A DNA stretch of 5,450 nt, from NCBI GenBank assembly GCA_021796315.1, contig JAJYOH010000431.1:1-5450 (forward strand). Reading direction: 5' to 3'. Of this stretch, positions 1-5,383 are shown in pieces. The notes below the pieces were generated by a model that did not search any database, was not told the DNA's origin, and worked only from the letters and a program-made list of their open reading frames with translations. Every line of letters begins with the position of its first letter. Positions within the stretch are counted from its first letter, which is position 1. This DNA is from Chloroflexota bacterium. Lineage in GTDB: Bacteria > Chloroflexota > Anaerolineae > Anaerolineales > Villigracilaceae. Both the position numbers and the translations under genes were made by a program.

Positions 1-89
1 CGCTGGCGTTCTGATTCCTGCGCGGCGAGGCCAGCACCGCAAAGGAAGCTATTGAAGCCGCGGCTCAGTTCAATCCCGAAGTCATCCTG

Positions 90-581
90 ATGGACATCGG
101 CTTACCTGATCTTTCCGGCATAGATGCGACGCGTGAGATCAAAAAACGATTCCCAAAAATTTCCATCGTAGCATTGACGATTCACGAAGACGAAGAATAT
201 TTTTTCAAGATGCTCGAAGCGGGCGCATCCGGTTATGTGCCCAAGCGCGCCGCACCCGAAGAATTATTGACTGCGATCCGCGCCGCGGCAAGTGGACAGG
301 TTTATTTGTATCCGTCGCTGGCAAAACTATTGGTGAAGGATTATCTCACGCAGGAACATCCCGCCGATGTAAAATCGAATCTTGATGGTCTCACCGACCG
401 CGAACGCGAAGTGCTGACTTTTCTAGCTGAAGGCGCGAGCAACGAAGAGATTGCCAAGTCGCTGGTCATCAGCCCGAAGACAGTGGAACGTCACCGCGAG
501 AACATCATGAGGAAATTGAATCTGCACTCAAGGTCAGAATTGGTAAGATATGCGATTCGAAAAGGAATTATCAAAGCGTGA
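90..581 (+). CDS. NarL/LuxR-family response regulator, N-terminally incomplete
   Basis: This is a two-component response regulator that would bind DNA when phosphorylated by a partner histidine kinase, which is not in the window. From the ATG at 90, residues 1-60 are the C-terminal half of a CheY-like receiver: the likely phospho-acceptor Asp2 in MDIGLPDLSG, the switch Thr30 in VALTIHEDE and the conserved Lys52 in GYVPKRA. Residues 101-161 are a LuxR-type helix-turn-helix (LTDREREVL, then SNEEIAKSLVISPKTVERH). In-frame codons before the ATG (15-89) read as genuine receiver sequence (GEASTAKEAIEAAAQFNPEVILM), so the ATG at 90 is internal to the domain and not the biological start. A TGA at 12-14 blocks this frame, whereas frame 2 (AGVLI) fits better upstream. 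This points to a frameshift around 15-22, real or from assembly. The acidic pocket normally near residues 8-10 of the family is absent. The family assignment is firm; whether the gene is functional is not. Confidence 0.85.
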   Translation: MDIGLPDLSGIDATREIKKRFPKISIVALTIHEDEEYFFKMLEAGASGYVPKRAAPEELLTAIRAAASGQVYLYPSLAKLLVKDYLTQEHPADVKSNLDGLTDREREVLTFLAEGASNEEIAKSLVISPKTVERHRENIMRKLNLHSRSELVRYAIRKGIIKA

Positions 582-615
582 GGCGCAAGAAGCAAAGCGC
601 AAAACGCAAATTCGC

Positions 616-634
616 TTGACAGAGATGCTATACT
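616..634 (+). promoter_or_regulatory. Possible extended -10 promoter upstream of the cassette array
   Basis: TGCTATACT at 626-634 matches an extended -10 element (TGN followed by TATAAT with one mismatch). A TTGACA lies at 616-621, but only 7 bases separate it from TATACT, so it cannot serve as the -35 for this -10. Position fits an integron cassette promoter, as it points into the array from about 90 bases before the first core site. It could instead be a chance match. Confidence 0.35.
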
Positions 635-723
635 TTTAGGTGAAGAAAGTTCTACTGGTTTTCTGCGCTTAGTGGTGGATATATAAATCGCAAAACAATT
701 AAGACAAATAAAAGTTATTAGCG

Positions 724-730
724 GTTAGGT
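724..730 (+). other. Isolated integron core site (possible attI end)
   Basis: GTTAGGT fits the integron core consensus GTTRRRY. Unlike the downstream sites it has no partner RYYYAAC box and no palindrome to its left, which is how an attI differs from an attC. It sits between the response regulator and the first cassette gene, where an attI would be expected if the array starts here. The 7-base consensus is short and would occur by chance, and no integrase gene is adjacent. Confidence 0.3.
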
Positions 731-794
731 GGAGATCATCAGCCAAGATGCTAAGTTGTGCGCCTGAATATTTTGCTTAATAGGCATTGCAAGA

Positions 795-1391
795 ATGAAA
801 TCAATCATGTCAATAAAAAGAACATTCATCATTTTGGCGGCCTTATTGGCTTGCGGGATTATCATTTTCCTTGTCTATTTGTGGGTAATGCCATCAGAAT
901 CTCACACATCTCGTTTAGCGGAGGAACAATCCATTTACTCCACTATCATCAACGGGCCAGTTGCACTCGAAGAAAAAACAAGTCTTGGGTTTGCCAATTT
1001 ATCAGGAATAGACTTCGAATATTTAAAAAACGGGTTACCAGAACTTCAAGAAGAGACCTGGCTCGATTTTCAGAAAAGCAATAAAGAGTCTTACCCTATC
1101 AAAGATTATCTTTCCCCATCTAGCTCTTTTGTGTTACTAAGTGATACGGAAGCACAAATCTATCAAGATGGATGGAAGACTTTCTACAAGGATTATCCAG
1201 CCGCATACGGGATAATCGCTTTATCGCGTATAGGCTTCAACTCCAGTTTTTCTCAAGCATTGGTGTTAAAGGGTTATTACGGCGGCAGTACCACGGGTGA
1301 CGAATCTTACACCGATGGGAGGTTTATTTTTCTCCAGAAAATACACGGTACGTGGACCATGGCAGGCGAGCTAATAGCTTGGATTTCGTAA
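795..1391 (+). CDS. Membrane-anchored exported protein of unknown function (cassette gene 1)
   Basis: The 198-residue product has a short basic N-terminus (KRT at 8-10) and one hydrophobic helix at about 11-31, followed by a polar extracytoplasmic region. It is a signal anchor or uncleaved signal; no lipobox is evident although Cys20 lies within the helix. The C-terminal half has DGWKTFYKDYP (125-135), ALSRIGFNSSFSQALV (142-157) and a Trp-ending LIAWIS tail. From memory this pattern (SRxGFN, QALV, a Gly-rich turn, then xLxKxxGxW) recurs in uncharacterised exported bacterial proteins; I cannot name a family. The ATG at 795 has no clear Shine-Dalgarno, and the ATG at 807 (residue 5) is equally possible. 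The gene is visibly richer in A+T than the response regulator upstream, and its stop lies 7 bases before an attC, the usual cassette arrangement. Confidence 0.8.
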   Translation: MKSIMSIKRTFIILAALLACGIIIFLVYLWVMPSESHTSRLAEEQSIYSTIINGPVALEEKTSLGFANLSGIDFEYLKNGLPELQEETWLDFQKSNKESYPIKDYLSPSSSFVLLSDTEAQIYQDGWKTFYKDYPAAYGIIALSRIGFNSSFSQALVLKGYYGGSTTGDESYTDGRFIFLQKIHGTWTMAGELIAWIS

Positions 1392-1398
1392 ACCAAAT

Positions 1399-1454
1399 GT
1401 CCAACTAACCGTCCAACACTGCGCGCTTCGCGTTCTGTCCGCAAGCCGTTGGGC
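1399..1454 (+). other. attC recombination site 1
   Basis: A 56-bp imperfect palindrome. The left box GTCCAAC (1399-1405) fits RYYYAAC and pairs with the right box GTTGGGC (1448-1454), which fits GTTRRRY. A 5-base spacer (TAACC) follows the left box, as in known attC sites. The centre contains CGCG-CTT-CGCG, able to form the apical hairpin, followed by the right arm TCTGTCCGCAAGCC. The expected recombination point is between G1448 and T1449, making this the end of the cassette carrying 795-1391. Confidence 0.85.
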
Positions 1455-1472
1455 AGCAGGATAGGAGATGAA

Positions 1473-2132
1473 ATGAAAAAATGTAAATACTGTGGTCAAG
1501 AAATACCAGACGAAGCCATTGCCTGTCGCTATTGTGGGCATGTTTGGTCAGAGAGAAACAGCACAACTCAAGAGGCTGAAAAGGAAAAAACCTTGCAGCA
1601 GGTTGGACAGACTGTTCAACACCAACCGGCAGGCAATCCAAGCAGCGGAGGAAATAAGACACGCGCCTGCGACATATGTATTGGTCGAATAGACCCAGAA
1701 GAGACTTATTTCCTTACTACCGAAGAGGTGGTTACCAACGAGGGTTATTGGAAACGGGCAATTCCCCTCTTGAACAATGTCTTCAAACTTGGGAGTGTCA
1801 AAATCCCTATGCAAGAGCAACTCCTCCATGTGGTCGCGCGAATGGCACGGTCAGACACGCCGTGGATCGTCTGCTCCCAATGCTTCAACCTATTTCCATT
1901 GGACCCTACCGACCGAAAAAGAAAAGCACATGATTGGCTTTCAAGGGGGGAACCTGCTGGTGGGTTTGCCTTGTGCCGCGTGGAATACAGAGGAGCAGAT
2001 ATTGTCATTGAAAATATCAACGATGACGCCATGAAGGCTGCGTTGAGCGCAGCGATCAACGCCATGGAATCGCTTGAGCAGCCAAGTGGTCAAAGGAGCG
2101 TATCGAAGAAATGGTGGCGATTTGGAAAGTAA
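1473..2132 (+). CDS. Zinc-ribbon protein of unknown function (cassette gene 2)
   Basis: The 219-residue soluble protein starts with a zinc ribbon: MKKCKYCGQEIPDEAIACRY with cysteines at 4, 7, 18 and 21, two CxxCG knuckles of the double-zinc-ribbon type. A polar Gln/Glu-rich linker (26-62) follows. The remainder carries two more CxxC pairs, CDIC (66-69) and CSQC (134-137), which could form a second metal site from distant parts of the chain. No catalytic motif, signal peptide or membrane segment is visible. The start chosen is the ATG at 1473, preceded by AGGAG at 1463-1467 with 5-base spacing. An in-frame TTG at 1449 would add 8 residues, but it falls inside the GTTGGGC box of attC 1 and lacks its own ribosome site. 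Zinc binding is a firm inference from the cysteines; the role is unknown (protein- or nucleic-acid binding are both possible). Confidence 0.85.
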   Translation: MKKCKYCGQEIPDEAIACRYCGHVWSERNSTTQEAEKEKTLQQVGQTVQHQPAGNPSSGGNKTRACDICIGRIDPEETYFLTTEEVVTNEGYWKRAIPLLNNVFKLGSVKIPMQEQLLHVVARMARSDTPWIVCSQCFNLFPLDPTDRKRKAHDWLSRGEPAGGFALCRVEYRGADIVIENINDDAMKAALSAAINAMESLEQPSGQRSVSKKWWRFGK

Positions 2133-2169
2133 GTAGAAAACAGGAAATTTACAGAGTCTTGCAAAACCT

Positions 2170-2227
2170 TCCCAACTAAGCGTGCACTCTGTAACCGCTT
2201 CGCGGTTCTGTCCGCAGGCCGTTGGGC
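2170..2227 (+). other. attC recombination site 2
   Basis: A 58-bp site with left box TCCCAAC (2170-2176, first base off consensus), 5-base spacer TAAGC, and right box GTTGGGC (2221-2227). CCCAAC pairs perfectly with GTTGGG. The apex is AACCGC-TTC-GCGGTT (2193-2207), a perfect 6-bp stem. The right half is nearly the same as in attC 1 (TCTGTCCGCAGGCC before the box). It closes the cassette carrying the zinc-ribbon gene, 37 bases after the stop. Confidence 0.87.
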
Positions 2228-2268
2228 AAGAGCAGAACCGTTCACATGAAATAGAAGGGATGTAAATA

Positions 2269-2961
2269 ATGAATCAAGCGACAAATACCGAAACTTCCAA
2301 CTCCGATTGGATGAGTCTGTATAGAGTTGGCGGAGTGTCAGCCCTGCTCATGTTTGTGTTGACTCTGGTCCAGAGTTTCATCTTCATCACAAACCCACCG
2401 CCCAGCACCGTCATTGACTATTTCACACTTTTTCAGAAAAACAAGATTCTTGGGCTGTTGGATCTCGATCTCTTATTAATCGTTATCAACGTCCTTTTGA
2501 TCTTGATCTACCTTGCCCTCTACGTTGCTCTCAGCCGATTCAATAAATCGTATATGACAATCGGACTCGCCATCGGCCTGGTGGGAACGACTCTCTTCTT
2601 TGCATCCCGCGAAGCGACATTTGGTATGCTTTCGCTCAGCAACCAATACGCTGTCGCAAGTACGGACACTGAGAGAGCCATGCTTCTTGCAGCAGGACAG
2701 GCATTACTTACCATCTACAATGGTACTGCATTCGACCTGAGTTATATTTTTGGCGGGATTGTCATTTTGATATTGTCTGTTGTCATGTTACAGAGCAATG
2801 TGTTCAGCAAGGCAACAGCATATGTGGGAATCGTGATGGGAGTATTGATGTTAGTGCCGCCTACCGTCGGAACAATAGGGCTTCTTCTCTCGCTTGTTTC
2901 TCTTATTCCGACACTTATTTGGCTGATCCCGATTGCCCGACGACTCTTCCTAATGAAATAA
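2269..2961 (+). CDS. Six-helix integral membrane protein, possibly DUF4386-like (cassette gene 3)
   Basis: The 230-residue protein is predicted to span the cytoplasmic membrane about six times: roughly residues 20-41, 64-88, 95-112, 145-172, 184-201 and 203-222. The N-terminal 18 residues are polar (MNQATNTETSNSDW), and a short Arg/Lys tail (ARRLFLMK) suggests a cytoplasmic C-terminus. A loop SREATFGMLSLSNQYAVAS follows helix 3. Size, helix layout and hydrophobic character resemble the DUF4386 type of membrane protein, but no diagnostic residue confirms this, so treat it as unknown. GAAGGGA at 2254-2260 precedes the ATG by 8 bases and supports the start. The stop is only 5 bases before attC 3. 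No transport or catalytic motif was seen. Confidence 0.85.
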   Translation: MNQATNTETSNSDWMSLYRVGGVSALLMFVLTLVQSFIFITNPPPSTVIDYFTLFQKNKILGLLDLDLLLIVINVLLILIYLALYVALSRFNKSYMTIGLAIGLVGTTLFFASREATFGMLSLSNQYAVASTDTERAMLLAAGQALLTIYNGTAFDLSYIFGGIVILILSVVMLQSNVFSKATAYVGIVMGVLMLVPPTVGTIGLLLSLVSLIPTLIWLIPIARRLFLMK

Positions 2962-2966
2962 ATGCT

Positions 2967-3023
2967 GCCTAACGAAACGTAAAATCTTCGCGCTTCGCGG
3001 CTCTGTCCACAAGTCCGTTGGGC
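2967..3023 (+). other. attC recombination site 3, with a second right-hand box
   Basis: A 57-bp site: left box GCCTAAC (2967-2973, full RYYYAAC match), spacer GAAAC, apex CGCG-CTT-CGCG, right arm TCTGTCCACAAGTCC and right box GTTGGGC (3017-3023). It shares apex and right arm with attC 1 and 2. Unusually, CTAACGAA on the left (2969-2976) is also perfectly complementary to TTCGTTAG at 3026-3033, and GTTAGTC at 3029-3035 is a one-mismatch core box. The true right end may therefore lie 12 bases further on. Confidence 0.82.
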
Positions 3024-3066
3024 GCTTCGTTAGTCTAATGTCAGGCTCTGCATAAGGAGATGTTAT

Positions 3067-3741
3067 ATGGCACAAGCAGGAATTCACGCGTTGCTCGGTG
3101 CTGCCACCCGCAAGATCACACCAAAACGGGATTGGTTAATGCTGGGAATCATCCTTGGCAGCTTATTCCCCGACTTGGATAATTATGCCGTAGCCATCGC
3201 TACGGTCGCCAAACTGAATACCGACAACCTGCATCGCACATTCACTCACAGTCTCTTGGCTATTCTTGTCGCAGTGACTGTGTTCATCATCGTTGCCCAA
3301 GTGAGTAAGCAACCCCGCTGGGCCAATCTCGGTGCGGGTTTGGGAATCGGCATCAGCCTGCATATTGCATTGGATCTCCTGATATGGTTCAACGGCGTCG
3401 AGTTGCTCTGGCCGTTAGGCGGCTGGTTAAACCTGTGGGAAAGTGTAATGCCGCCAGCATGGTTCGCCAAATTGCTGGACCCGGCTGAGTTCCTCTTCCT
3501 TGCGCTATTCTTTGCCTGGTTGGCAAAGGCTGCTCAAGCCCACAAAACCAATTCTGACTTCATCGGCGCGCTGCGTTTTTGGATGATCGCTATGCTTGTA
3601 TTGTTGGTGGTCTTCACTCCTTTAGCTTATGTTATGAGTAAAGGCTTCCTGACCATTTTCGGTGTTTTCTACCTTGTCTCGATAACAGCAGCATTCGTGA
3701 TTACGATCCGAATGCGACAAACAGTAGAGGCATTTGGATGA
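3067..3741 (+). CDS. YdjM/DUF457-family membrane-bound putative metal-dependent hydrolase (cassette gene 4)
   Basis: The 224-residue protein belongs to the YdjM-type family of inner-membrane putative metal-dependent hydrolases. The family's metal-ligand pattern is visible in order: His7 in GIHALLGA, Asp36 and Asp38 in GSLFPDLDNY, His56 and His61 in LHRTFTHSLLA, then His99 and Asp103 in SLHIALDLLIWFNG, followed by ELLWPL. Hydrophobic segments at about 24-47, 63-79, 89-106, 141-155, 167-190 and 192-212 place these residues at a membrane surface. Substrate is not known; E. coli YdjM is known as a LexA-regulated gene, but I see no LexA box here. AAGGAG at 3054-3059 with 7-base spacing supports the ATG at 3067. 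It appears to share one cassette with the lipoprotein gene downstream, because no good attC separates them. Confidence 0.88.
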   Translation: MAQAGIHALLGAATRKITPKRDWLMLGIILGSLFPDLDNYAVAIATVAKLNTDNLHRTFTHSLLAILVAVTVFIIVAQVSKQPRWANLGAGLGIGISLHIALDLLIWFNGVELLWPLGGWLNLWESVMPPAWFAKLLDPAEFLFLALFFAWLAKAAQAHKTNSDFIGALRFWMIAMLVLLVVFTPLAYVMSKGFLTIFGVFYLVSITAAFVITIRMRQTVEAFG

Positions 3742-3772
3742 CTTTGCATGTGGTTGCCAGAAATGACAAAAC

Positions 3773-3823
3773 ATGTCCAACGGCTGGCTAGTTGTGAGGT
3801 CATCGCAATTCAGTTGGAAACAT
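3773..3823 (+). other. Palindrome between genes 4 and 5, possible degenerate attC
   Basis: GTCCAAC (3775-3781) fits RYYYAAC and faces GTTGGAA (3813-3819), which misses GTTRRRY only at its last base. The outer arm ATGTCCAAC pairs with GTTGG-AA-ACAT with a two-base bulge. An inner stem TTGTGA/TCGCAA (3792-3797 with 3803-3808) has one G-T wobble and a 5-base loop. The box-to-box length is 45 bp, shorter than usual attC sites, and the CGCTTCGCG apex and TCTGTCC arm of the other sites are missing. It may be a decayed or foreign-type attC, or simply an intergenic hairpin. Confidence 0.35.
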
Positions 3824-3843
3824 TTTGAAAAGGAGAAGAAAAA

Positions 3844-4626
3844 ATGAAAATCAAAAGCTTGCTCGTTGTTCTCATAGCATGTTCTTGGATTTTGTCAGCG
3901 TGTCAATCTGCCCAAACCCAAGCGACCGAAATCGTTGCGGCTGAATCTCCAACAGAAAATTCTATTCCAACAAACACTTCTGTGCCAACAAATACGGCTT
4001 TACCGACACAAACTCCAAAACCTACAAATACTCCATTGCCAGCAGGCGTTCTTTTCCGTGATGACTTTAATGGAGAACTTCAACCCGGCTGGCAATGGCA
4101 AAATGAGAATTCTGCCAAATGGTCATTTACGAAAGATGGCTGGCTACAAATTGTGGGCGAACACGATGCTCTACTGCAAGAAAACCAACAGAGCAATCTC
4201 TTGTGGTACTCATTGCCTGAGGGTGATTTTGTTATCACTGTCCATCTAAAAACGAAGCCCTTTGAAAATTTCCAACAAGCCGCCATCTTTATTTACGAAG
4301 ACCCTCAAAATTACGTGACGATAAATCGGGGATACTGTGCTCCTTGTTCGACTGGTGGAAATGGTTTCTATATGGATTATAAAATTGGGGGTGCGACTGG
4401 CGATTATAGCGCCGCAACCGATGCTGAAGACGTTTACTTACGTTTGGAGAGTAAAGGCGATATTATCAGTGGATATTACGCAACCGCACCCGACCAATGG
4501 ACAAGAGTAGGTCGCTTCGGTAATTTCTTCCAATTCAAAAAAGTAGGAATTGGCGTCAGCAATGTTCGCTCCCCCGATGATGTAGTCGGGCAGTTTGACT
4601 ACTTCGAAATCTCTCAACCGCAGTAA
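3844..4626 (+). CDS. Lipoprotein with concanavalin-A-like (DUF1349/GH43 C2-type) domain (cassette gene 5)
   Basis: The 260-residue precursor has a signal peptide (KIK, then hydrophobic 6-16) ending in the lipobox LSAC, so Cys20 should be lipidated and the protein anchored outside the cytoplasmic membrane. Residues 36-66 are a low-complexity Pro/Thr/Asn spacer (repeats such as PTNTS, PTNTA). Residues 70-257 form a beta-rich domain: LFRDDFNGEL at the start, GDFVITVHLKTKPFENFQQAAIFIYEDPQNYVTI in pieces, then LRLESKGDIISGYYA and KKVGIGVSN near the end. This matches the concanavalin-A-like fold seen in DUF1349 and the C-terminal domain of GH43 xylosidases. No glycosidase catalytic domain is attached, so glycan binding is the likely role, though unproven. 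A CAPC pair sits in the middle. Start is supported by AAAGGAG at 3829-3835 with 8-base spacing. Confidence 0.87.
   Translation: MKIKSLLVVLIACSWILSACQSAQTQATEIVAAESPTENSIPTNTSVPTNTALPTQTPKPTNTPLPAGVLFRDDFNGELQPGWQWQNENSAKWSFTKDGWLQIVGEHDALLQENQQSNLLWYSLPEGDFVITVHLKTKPFENFQQAAIFIYEDPQNYVTINRGYCAPCSTGGNGFYMDYKIGGATGDYSAATDAEDVYLRLESKGDIISGYYATAPDQWTRVGRFGNFFQFKKVGIGVSNVRSPDDVVGQFDYFEISQPQ
3964..4041 (+). repeat. Degenerate in-frame repeat encoding a Pro/Thr/Asn spacer
   Basis: Imperfect tandem units built on CCAACAAAYAC-like codons encode the repeated PTNT/PTQT/PKPTNT motifs at residues 41-66 of the lipoprotein. Such units separate a lipid anchor from a surface domain, and unit number often varies between strains. 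Confidence 0.65.
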
Positions 4627-4681
4627 AGAAAGAGCCAGTGTATTTTCTTCCATAGAGCGCGTCGTCTTCCAAATAACGCCA

Positions 4682-4781
4682 GCCAAAACAGCGTTCACTC
4701 TGTCTGTCTTGCTTCGTCCGTAGCCCCACGCCATGCTTCTCCCTTCGGCATGCCCCGCGAGCGAACGCAAGTCCGTTGGGC
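4682..4781 (+). other. Long attC recombination site 5
   Basis: A 100-bp site with an intact right box GTTGGGC (4775-4781) and the same AAGTCC lead-in as attC 3. The inner arm GCGTTC (4692-4697 region) is complementary to GAACGC (4763-4768), and GTTCACT faces AGCGAAC as the usual inner box pair. GCGTTCACTCTGT resembles GCGTGCACTCTGT of attC 2. The apex is CATGC/GCATG (4732-4736 with 4748-4752). The left box is decayed (GCCAAAAC), so the left end is approximate; an alternative start is TTCCAAA near 4667. It closes the cassette carrying the lipoprotein gene. Confidence 0.7.
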
Positions 4782-4835
4782 ACTGTCGGTGATCTTAGCT
4801 TCAATCTGTTTTGAGAAGAAAGGAGGAATTTTTCC

Positions 4836-5237
4836 ATGAGGTCCGTTTTCGGTGTATTCCTCGTGCTACACGGCATAGTCCATTTGTTGTATTTCGGGCA
4901 GAGCGCAAGATATTTTGAGCTCAAGCCTGGAATGGTCTGGCCCGATGGCTCATGGGCATTCTCCAAGCTTCCTGGGAATGAGGCAACTCGAAGTCCGGCG
5001 AGTATTTCATTAATCCTGATTGCAATGGCTCTCATCGTTGGTGGGATAGGCATTCTGGTGAACCAGACTTGGTGGCGATCCGTTGTCGTGGGGGGCGCCG
5101 CACTTTCTGCCCTTGCTTCCCTTCTTTTCTGGAATGGAAGCATGAAGAATCTGGATGGTCAGGGAGTGGTGGGCATTCTCATTGACATGCTCATTCTGAT
5201 TGCAGTGCTTCTACTCCGGTGGCCTGTCGCTGACTGA
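4836..5237 (+). CDS. Small four-helix membrane protein of unknown function (cassette gene 6)
   Basis: The 133-residue protein has four predicted membrane helices at about 4-21, 57-75, 82-99 and 111-127. Helix 1 contains an HxxxH motif (His12, His16 in LHGIVHLLYFG). The loop between helices 1 and 2 (22-56) is rich in Trp, Pro and Gly (KPGMVWPDGSW, KLPGNEATRSP). Family not recognised; the HGxxH start recalls small quinone- or heme-associated membrane proteins, but nothing else supports that. AAAGGAGG at 4819-4826, 9 bases before the ATG, is the strongest ribosome site in the window and fixes the start. It is the sole gene of its cassette, flanked by attC 5 and a decayed attC. Confidence 0.82.
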   Translation: MRSVFGVFLVLHGIVHLLYFGQSARYFELKPGMVWPDGSWAFSKLPGNEATRSPASISLILIAMALIVGGIGILVNQTWWRSVVVGGAALSALASLLFWNGSMKNLDGQGVVGILIDMLILIAVLLLRWPVAD

Positions 5238-5263
5238 AATCACCTGTATCTAAAACAGGGATT
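5238..5263 (+). terminator. Hairpin directly after cassette gene 6
   Basis: AATC-A-CCTGT, loop ATCTAAA, ACAGG-GATT forms a 9-bp stem with one bulged A, starting at the base after the stop codon. No T tract follows immediately (TTTTT comes at 5282-5286), so Rho-independent termination is doubtful. It may instead be part of the left arm of the decayed attC. Confidence 0.3.
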
Positions 5264-5383
5264 CGCCGCGATTCACAGGCATTTTTCTGCTTCGAGTTTT
5301 TTCTGCTCCGAATATTGTCCACGCGCCGCCGTCCTGCTTCTCCCTTTGAGAGTGCAGCATGACACGAACGCAAGCTGCTGGGC
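5251..5383 (+). other. Decayed long attC site 6
   Basis: The right end CGAACGCAAG, five bases later GGGCAGCC, parallels attC 5, but the right box reads GCTGGGC (5377-5383) instead of GTTGGGC. TGCTTCTCCCTT and GCATG also occur in both sites in the same order. The apex is CTGC-T-TCTC / GAGA-GT-GCAG (5334-5357). On the left, CTAAAACAG resembles the decayed left box of attC 5, with GCGATTCAC as the counterpart of GCGTTCAC. The T-to-C change hits the invariant GTT triplet, so recombination at this site is probably lost. The left limit is approximate. Confidence 0.5.

Noticed and set aside
616..621. TTGACA taken as the -35 of the TATACT at 629-634
   Set aside because: The spacing is 7 bases, far from the 16-18 needed; 17 bases after TTGACA there is no -10-like sequence.
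748..780. Tiny reading frame MLSCAPEYFA upstream of cassette gene 1
   Set aside because: Ten residues, a poorly placed GGAG and no attenuator-like features; chance is the better explanation.
1449..1472. TTG start that would extend the zinc-ribbon gene by 8 residues
   Set aside because: It lies in the GTTGGGC box of attC 1 with no ribosome site, while ATG 1473 has AGGAG at the right distance and begins directly with the zinc ribbon.
1399..2227. Intergenic palindromes as Rho-independent terminators or REP elements
   Set aside because: No T tract follows them, and they have the box order, spacer and GTTRRRY end of attC sites; all face the same way relative to the genes.
4556..5143. Long reverse-strand open frame of 195 codons
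   Set aside because: It overlaps the lipoprotein end, attC 5 and cassette gene 6, and its translation is Arg/Ser-rich low-quality sequence without any domain.
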